Positions 59,004-64,000 of a DNA stretch of 64,000 nt are shown here, piece by piece. The stretch spans positions 62,001-126,000 of the forward strand of contig NZ_JAINZP010000009.1 of NCBI RefSeq assembly GCF_020166435.1, in the 5' to 3' direction. How positions within the stretch are numbered: the first letter of the stretch is position 1; each line of letters starts with the position of its first letter. The notes beneath the pieces were generated by a model, which had not been told where the DNA came from, did not search any database, and was given only the letters and a program-made list of their open reading frames with translations. The translations under genes and the position numbers were made by a program. This DNA comes from Pectobacterium versatile. GTDB taxonomy: Bacteria; Pseudomonadota; Gammaproteobacteria; Enterobacterales; Enterobacteriaceae.

Positions 59004-60368
59004 ATGAGTAATACCGACACCATCGTCGCCCAAGCCACGCCACCGGGACGCGGAGGCGTGGGTATTTTACGCATTTCAGGACAGGCCGCCGCCGACGTCG
59101 CGCATGCCGTTCTGGGCAAGCTTCCCAAGCCTCGCCACGCCGATTATCTGCCGTTTCGTGATGCCAACGGCACCACGCTCGATCAGGGCATCGCCCTCTG
59201 GTTTCCCGGCCCGAACTCCTTTACCGGTGAAGACGTGCTGGAGCTTCAGGGTCACGGCGGTCCGGTTATTCTTGATTTGCTCCTGCAACGTATTCTGACG
59301 CTATCTAACGTGCGGATTGCACGTCCTGGCGAATTCTCTGAACGCGCCTTCCTGAACGACAAACTCGATCTTGCACAGGCGGAAGCCATTGCCGATCTGA
59401 TTGATGCCAGCTCGGAACAGGCCGCACGCTCAGCGCTGAACTCTCTGCAAGGCGTATTTTCCACCCGTATAAATCAGTTAGTGGAAGCACTTACTCACCT
59501 GCGAATCTACGTAGAGGCTGCCATCGACTTCCCGGATGAAGAGATCGACTTTCTCTCTGATGGCAAAATTGAAGCGCAGTTAAATGGCGTGATGGCCGAT
59601 CTGGACGCCGTCAGAGCCGAAGCGCATCAGGGTAGCCTGCTGCGTGAAGGGATGAAGGTCGTGATTGCGGGTCGTCCTAATGCCGGTAAATCTAGCTTAC
59701 TCAATGCGTTAGCCGGTCGTGAAGCTGCCATTGTGACGGATATCGCGGGAACAACACGCGACGTATTACGCGAGCACATCCATATCGACGGCATGCCGCT
59801 GCATATCATCGACACCGCTGGGCTGCGAGATGCCAGCGACGAAGTCGAACGCATTGGTATTGAGCGAGCCTGGCAGGAAATCGAACAGGCCGATCGCGTG
59901 CTATTCATGGTAGACGGCACCACCACGCAGGCGACCGAACCTGAGCAGATCTGGCCAGAATTTATGGCGCGCCTGCCAAAAGCGCTGCCGATTACCGTGG
60001 TACGTAACAAAGCTGACGTAACTGGCGAAATGCTCGGCATCGAAGAAGTGAATACTCACTCACTTATCCGCCTGTCCGCCCGTACGGGTGAAGGTATCGA
60101 TACGCTACGCGACCACCTCAAGCAAAGCATGGGATTCACCAGCAATACAGAAGGTGGTTTCCTGGCTCGACGTCGTCATCTGCAAGCACTCGAACTGGCT
60201 GCACAGCATCTAATTCAGGGGAAAGAACAGCTGGTGAGCGCCTGCGCAGGCGAATTGCTGGCAGAAGAACTGCGGCTGGCACAGCAGTCTCTGAGTGAAA
60301 TCACCGGCGAGTTCACCTCTGACGACCTGCTAGGCCGTATTTTTTCGAGTTTCTGTATTGGGAAATAA
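59004..60368 (+). CDS. mnmE: tRNA modification GTPase MnmE
   Basis: The 454-residue protein has an N-terminal folate-binding domain ([22 protein letters not shown]), a helical domain and an inserted Ras-like GTPase ([31 protein letters not shown]). It ends in the invariant CIGK whose Cys is needed for catalysis. With MnmG it makes the 5-carboxymethylaminomethyl group on wobble uridines. The start has an AGAGAACATC site; the yidC terminator separates it from the upstream operon. Confidence 0.98.
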   Translation: MSNTDTIVAQATPPGRGGVGILRISGQAAADVAHAVLGKLPKPRHADYLPFRDANGTTLDQGIALWFPGPNSFTGEDVLELQGHGGPVILDLLLQRILTLSNVRIARPGEFSERAFLNDKLDLAQAEAIADLIDASSEQAARSALNSLQGVFSTRINQLVEALTHLRIYVEAAIDFPDEEIDFLSDGKIEAQLNGVMADLDAVRAEAHQGSLLREGMKVVIAGRPNAGKSSLLNALAGREAAIVTDIAGTTRDVLREHIHIDGMPLHIIDTAGLRDASDEVERIGIERAWQEIEQADRVLFMVDGTTTQATEPEQIWPEFMARLPKALPITVVRNKADVTGEMLGIEEVNTHSLIRLSARTGEGIDTLRDHLKQSMGFTSNTEGGFLARRRHLQALELAAQHLIQGKEQLVSACAGELLAEELRLAQQSLSEITGEFTSDDLLGRIFSSFCIGK

Positions 60369-60473
60369 AAGAGTAAAACGCATCAAACCAAAGCAGTGAT
60401 GTAAAAGGTGAAAGCTATCTGGGGTGAAACGTAGAGAATAAATGACACAATTTTAGGAGAGGTCCCGTGGATA

Positions 60474-60659
60474 GTGCTGATTATCTACGCGACAGGGGCA
60501 GACAATCCCAACGAGTACTACACGAACTGGGTAAAACATGCTTATGTGGCCAGTAGCCCCAGTAAAAACCAAGGGCTACATGGCTATAACATCGCGGATG
60601 AGATTGTAGTCGCTGACGCTTTCTCACCCTTGATTGTATTTACCGCAAATTGGTTTTAA
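60474..60659 (+). CDS. doubtful small ORF
   Basis: A 61-codon frame with an AGGAGAGGT-like site overlaps the 3' end of the hydrolase gene on the other strand by 20 bases. The protein (NEYYTNWVKHAYVASSP...) is unrecognised, has no signal peptide, and could be a remnant. Apart from this frame, 60369-60639 holds nothing I can identify. Confidence 0.2.
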   Translation: MLIIYATGADNPNEYYTNWVKHAYVASSPSKNQGLHGYNIADEIVVADAFSPLIVFTANWF

Positions 60660-61776
60660 AAAATTGCTCAAACTTATCAAACGGTATTTTTCCTGCCTGA
60701 TTGTCGTACAAGTCCACATGATTGGTGCCCAGTATCACTACCAGTTCCTTACGCTTGCTGCCGACTAATTTGTAGGCATCTTCGGCAAAATAGCGCGAGT
60801 GAGCTTGTTCACCGGTCACGATCAGTGTCGGGATAGTAATTTCGCCCGCATAGCTCAGAAGCGGCATATTCATAAACGACAGCGGCATAGTCGCATTCCA
60901 GGCACTTGTTGAATTAACAGAGCGCTCATGGAAGCCACGAGGTTCGCGGTAATAGTCAAAAAACTCTTTCAGCACTGGGTGCGGATTTTCTGGTAGAGCT
61001 TCAGGCAATATACGATTGGCAGCAGTGACCTTACCGTCTTTATCAACATAAATATCATGCCCACTGGGAGCAAAAGTGCCACTTTCAGCATCTTTCCAAC
61101 GCTGATCGTTGAGATATTTCAATACAGCACGGCGATCGGCAGTAGTATAACGATCCTTACCGTCACCCACACCATGTCCCATTGCACGACTCATGTCGTA
61201 CATCACACTGGTAGCTACCGCTTTCACCCGTGTGTCCGCTGCTGCCGTATTTAAGGCCATACCGCCCCAACCGCAGATCCCCAGCAAACCGATCCGGTTG
61301 CGGTCGACCTCTTTTTGCATGCCGAGAAAATCAACGGCTGCACTGAAATCTTCGGTGTTGATGTCAGGTGAGGCGACGTTGCGTGGCTTCCCACCGCTTT
61401 CACCGGTATAGGAGGGATCAAACGCCAATGTGATAAAACCTTGTTCGGCCAGCGTTTGCGCATATAGACCACTTGATTGCTCTTTCACTGCACCAAAAGG
61501 CCCGCTCACGGCGATAGCGGCCAGTTTGCGATCTCCCCGGATTTTCGGGATATAGAGATCGCCCACTAAGGTAATACCGTAACGGTTCTGAAAGGTCACC
61601 TTGCGGTGGTCGACGTTATTACTTTGAGCAAAGGTCTTATCCCATTGAGTCACCATGGAAACCGGTTCATTAGGATTACTGTTTTGTGCATACGTCATAG
61701 TGGAAACTCCGGTTAACGCGACACTCAATAACAAAGCCGACGCAATAGCTGTCAGTTTCTTAGGGAGGACATTCAT
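60640..61776 (-). CDS. exported alpha/beta hydrolase (dienelactone-hydrolase-like)
   Basis: The protein is 378 residues with a signal peptide (KKLTAIASALLLSVALTGVSTMTYA). It shows an alpha/beta-hydrolase fold with the nucleophile elbow GICGWGG, where Cys takes the usual Ser place, preceded by FDPSYTGESGG. It also has a C-terminal catalytic His in GTNHVDLYD and an Asp in the strand before. This resembles YcjY/DLH-type periplasmic hydrolases. It is divergent from a LysR gene, its probable regulator. The substrate is unknown. Confidence 0.85.
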   Translation of the reverse strand: MNVLPKKLTAIASALLLSVALTGVSTMTYAQNSNPNEPVSMVTQWDKTFAQSNNVDHRKVTFQNRYGITLVGDLYIPKIRGDRKLAAIAVSGPFGAVKEQSSGLYAQTLAEQGFITLAFDPSYTGESGGKPRNVASPDINTEDFSAAVDFLGMQKEVDRNRIGLLGICGWGGMALNTAAADTRVKAVATSVMYDMSRAMGHGVGDGKDRYTTADRRAVLKYLNDQRWKDAESGTFAPSGHDIYVDKDGKVTAANRILPEALPENPHPVLKEFFDYYREPRGFHERSVNSTSAWNATMPLSFMNMPLLSYAGEITIPTLIVTGEQAHSRYFAEDAYKLVGSKRKELVVILGTNHVDLYDNQAGKIPFDKFEQFFKTNLR

Positions 61777-61987
61777 GGAAAAGCTCCTTTAAAACATATT
61801 TTCGGTTTGTGGCTCTTCGGTATGGGTTTGTTGATTTTGTGACCCATAAGCTTCATTGTAGTTAGAACAATTAGTGATGATTAGAGGCTAAAATGAGATA
61901 ATATTCATGTGTATATGTTATGAATATTTAAAGGGAATTGATTAAAAACAATACAGAACCAGTCTGAACTTATGGATGTGAATAAAC

Positions 61988-62872
61988 ATGACAGACCGAG
62001 AAAATTACAACGATCTCTATGTATTTATGCTGGTTGCTCGTGAAGGCAGCTTTACGAAAGCGGGAACAAGGCTTGGTTTGGCTCAATCTGGTATCAGCCG
62101 CACAATCCGCGACCTGGAAACTCGTTTAGGTTTACAACTCCTGACGCGGACCACCCGCAGACTGTCGCTAACTCAGGCGGGTGAGCAACTTTATCGCACC
62201 GCGTTGACCAGTTTCCAATCGTTGGATATGGGCCTGGCTACACTTGCCCATTTTCGTGATACCCCTTCAGGCACAGTGCGGATTAACGCCAGCCAGCACG
62301 CGATTGATAAGGTATTACTGCCAAAGCTGTCAATATTCAGACAGCATTATCCAGATATTCGGCTAGAACTAATTAGCGAAAGTCGCTTTGTGAACATCAT
62401 TGATGAACGGTTCGATGCCGGTGTGCGTCTGGGGGGCGAGGTGGACGAGGGGATGGTGGCCGTGCGCATTACGCCCAGCATGGAGATGGTTGCAGTGGCA
62501 ACGCCAGATCATTTTCTTCATTATGGGTTTCCACAAACACCAGCTGATTTAGCAATACATCCTTGCATTGCCTATCAGCTTGCTGATGGAAGCATTTATC
62601 AGTGGGAATTATGGCATGAAGGAAATCTGATAAAGCATAAACCACAAGGGCAATGGATTTTTTCCGATAGCTACATGGAAACTGCGGCGGCAAGGCAAGG
62701 GCTGGGACTGGCATATATTCCCGAGGAGTTGGTAACAGAAGATCTGGAACGTGGCACCCTTATACGTGTACTGACACGTTATAGCCACCGTCTAGCCGGA
62801 TTACACCTGTATTATCCCCATCGTAATGTGTCGCCAGCATTGAGAATGGTGGTGGATGCATTAAGGATATAA
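61988..62872 (+). CDS. LysR-family regulator
   Basis: The 294-residue protein has an N-terminal helix-turn-helix (YVFMLVAREGSFTKAGTRLGLAQSGISRTIRDLE) and the subgroup typical of CrgA/AaeR-like regulators (LTRTTRRLSLTQAGE, GTVRINAS). It ends with the effector domain. It is divergent from the hydrolase gene, with a 211-base AT-rich region between them that should contain its binding sites. Confidence 0.9.
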   Translation: MTDRENYNDLYVFMLVAREGSFTKAGTRLGLAQSGISRTIRDLETRLGLQLLTRTTRRLSLTQAGEQLYRTALTSFQSLDMGLATLAHFRDTPSGTVRINASQHAIDKVLLPKLSIFRQHYPDIRLELISESRFVNIIDERFDAGVRLGGEVDEGMVAVRITPSMEMVAVATPDHFLHYGFPQTPADLAIHPCIAYQLADGSIYQWELWHEGNLIKHKPQGQWIFSDSYMETAAARQGLGLAYIPEELVTEDLERGTLIRVLTRYSHRLAGLHLYYPHRNVSPALRMVVDALRI

Positions 62873-62940
62873 GCAAATTACATCAGGAAGTAAACACTTA
62901 CCACCTCAAAAGCAATCGGCCCATAATGATCCCCAGGCCA

Positions 62941-63210
62941 GACCCTGTACACGATTCTGTATAAATGCCTTTTCTCAGAAGTGACCGTCCAGACGATCAC
63001 CGAATTCGATAATAAAACGGCTCATTGCCATTCTCCAGTCCCTCAGCGGCATCATCCATTTTCGCGAGGCCGCCTGGATTGCCAGCCACACGACTTTTTT
63101 CACTGACTCGTCCGTCGGGAATACCTTCCGTTTCTTGATTGCATGCCGGATCACGCTGTTCAGTGACTCAATAGCGTGGGTTGTATAGATGACTTTGCGG
63201 ATATCTGCCG
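62941..63210 (-). mobile_element. IS256-family remnant (transposase 3' end and terminal repeat)
   Basis: The reverse strand reads DIRKVIYTTHAIESLNSVIR...MPLRDWRMAMSRF to GHF and a stop at 62975-62977; it is the intact version of the tail damaged at 6982-7417. The terminal repeat GACCCTGTACACGATTCTGT begins at 62941. The rest of the element is missing and the junction at ~63210 abuts an IS3 fragment in opposite orientation. Confidence 0.88.
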
Positions 63211-63322
63211 AGAAGAGGCGATGAACGCGATATTCGATTATATCGAGGTGTTTTATAATCGTCGTCGCAAACATTCAACGCTGGGTTATCAAACACCGGT
63301 GGATTATGAAATTGCGGTATAA
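63211..63322 (+). mobile_element. IS3-family OrfB 3' remnant
   Basis: The frame EEAMNAIFDYIEVFYNRRRK, HSTLGYQTPVDYEIAV, stop at 63320-63322 is the conserved C-terminal end of IS3-group transposases. It directly abuts the IS256 remnant without spacer. Confidence 0.85.
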
Positions 63323-63463
63323 TTAGGTGGGAGTAATTTCAGGGACAGATCACTAATCAATATTCAATATGGGTAAACCAATATACCGAATAAATTTTAA
63401 TGAGGAGAGTGCGGTGGGCTTGAAAAGAATGGGTATGAAAAATGAGTCGTAGCATAAAAAAAT

Positions 63464-63504
63464 AAATGAAGGTAAATAACACTATTGGCTATTTACCTTC
63501 ATTT
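63464..63504 (-). terminator. glmS terminator
   Basis: AAATGAAGGTAAATA and TATTTACCTTCATTT pair over 15 bases around an 11-base loop, immediately after glmS. On the reverse strand a T-rich run (TATTTTTTT) follows. Confidence 0.9.
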
Positions 63505-63511
63505 TTAAAAA

Positions 63512-64000
63512 TTACTCTACCGTAACGGATTTCGCCAGATTACGCGGTTGGTCAACATCCGTGCCTTTAATCAGCGCGACGTGATAAGACAGCAGCTGCA
63601 ACGGCACCGTATAGAAGATTGGCGCAATCACTTCTTCGATATGCGGCAGTGGAATAATCTTCATATTTTCGCTGCTGGTGAAACCGGCATCTTCGTCAGC
63701 AAAGACATACAGCTCACCGCCGCGCGCCCGAACCTCTTCGATGTTGGATTTCAATTTCTCCAACAGTTCGTTGTTCGGTGCCACGACGACAACCGGCATA
63801 TCCGCATCAATCAGCGCCAGTGGGCCGTGTTTCAGCTCGCCTGCCGCATAGGCTTCCGCGTGGATGTAAGAAATCTCTTTCAGCTTCAGCGCCCCTTCCA
63901 TTGCGATCGGGTACTGATCGCCACGACCGAGGAACAGCGCATGGTGCTTGTCAGAGAAACCTTCCGCTAGAGATTCTATGAGCTTGTCCTGAGACAGCAT
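63512..64000 (-). CDS. glmS: glutamine-fructose-6-phosphate aminotransferase GlmS, C-terminal part
   Basis: The visible 162 residues are the end of the second sugar-isomerase (SIS) domain of GlmS ([43 protein letters not shown], then [30 protein letters not shown]), including the universally conserved C-terminal [13 protein letters not shown]. The N-terminal glutaminase part lies beyond the right edge. The enzyme makes glucosamine-6-phosphate for cell wall synthesis. Confidence 0.97.
   Translation of the reverse strand: MLSQDKLIESLAEGFSDKHHALFLGRGDQYPIAMEGALKLKEISYIHAEAYAAGELKHGPLALIDADMPVVVVAPNNELLEKLKSNIEEVRARGGELYVFADEDAGFTSSENMKIIPLPHIEEVIAPIFYTVPLQLLSYHVALIKGTDVDQPRNLAKSVTVE

Overview
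The window is chromosomal DNA of an enterobacterium, most likely a soft-rot Pectobacterium or close relative. This is inferred from three things: the order yidA, gyrB-recF-dnaN-dnaA, rpmH-rnpA-yidD-yidC-mnmE and glmS with E. coli-like proteins; perfect ERIC repeats; and the load of beta-glucoside and secreted glycan/protein-degrading genes. Nearly all of the core machinery lies in 49.7-64 kb. The rest is accessory DNA inserted between segments that are adjacent in E. coli (yidR-yidQ-ibpA-ibpB and yidA-gyrB).

Layout. 0-6 kb: a TetR regulator, a secreted metzincin protease with ricin-like domains, and a calcineurin-like phosphoesterase with an unusual C-terminal domain. 5.6-7.4 kb: the qorR/qorB pair and an IS256 remnant. 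7.4-10.6 kb: a degenerating tandem array of a toxin-like protein (conserved His and Cys) and small two-helix membrane proteins, inserted just downstream of dpiA and carrying a duplicated scrap of the dpiA 3' end. 10.7-15.1 kb: dpiA-dpiB and a DASS-family citrate/dicarboxylate carrier, with a long leader that contains a palindromic operator candidate and a terminator. 15.5-19.9 kb: an orphan gene, the small heat-shock genes ibpA/ibpB with a sigma-32 promoter, yidQ, yidR and a DUF1471 protein.

20-23.2 kb: a PTS beta-glucoside operon (EIIB-EIIC-GH1) without EIIA. 23.9-28.3 kb: a secreted GH16 glucanase, a second His/Cys protein and an M66 (StcE-like) metalloprotease. 29-38.4 kb: a LysR gene divergent from an operon of substrate-binding protein, DapA-like aldolase, two nucleoside hydrolases, two permeases and a double ATPase, which looks like an uptake and cleavage route for a nucleoside-like compound. 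38.4-40 kb: an orphan Hcp, pesticin-like muramidase and LprI-like inhibitor cassette (type VI secretion effector/immunity). 40.2-45.9 kb: yidA, then bglA-EIIA-EIIC-EIIB with a divergent AscG-like repressor. 46-48.1 kb: a chemoreceptor broken by a 5-bp repeat expansion. 48.4-49.6 kb: an MFS transporter. 49.7-60.4 kb: the dnaA region. 60.6-64 kb: a periplasmic alpha/beta hydrolase with a divergent LysR gene, fused IS remnants, and the C-terminal part of glmS running off the end.

The most interesting signals are: (i) the toxin/membrane-protein array and its use of the dpiA 3' end; (ii) a roughly 90-residue domain shared by the phosphoesterase and, twice, the M66 protease, both without signal peptides; (iii) the same His...Asn-Cys-Thr signature in the array toxins and in the protein beside GH16; (iv) the nucleoside-hydrolase ABC operon; (v) the leader upstream of the citrate carrier; and (vi) the possible phase-variable chemoreceptor. 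All calls are by eye; no database search was run.
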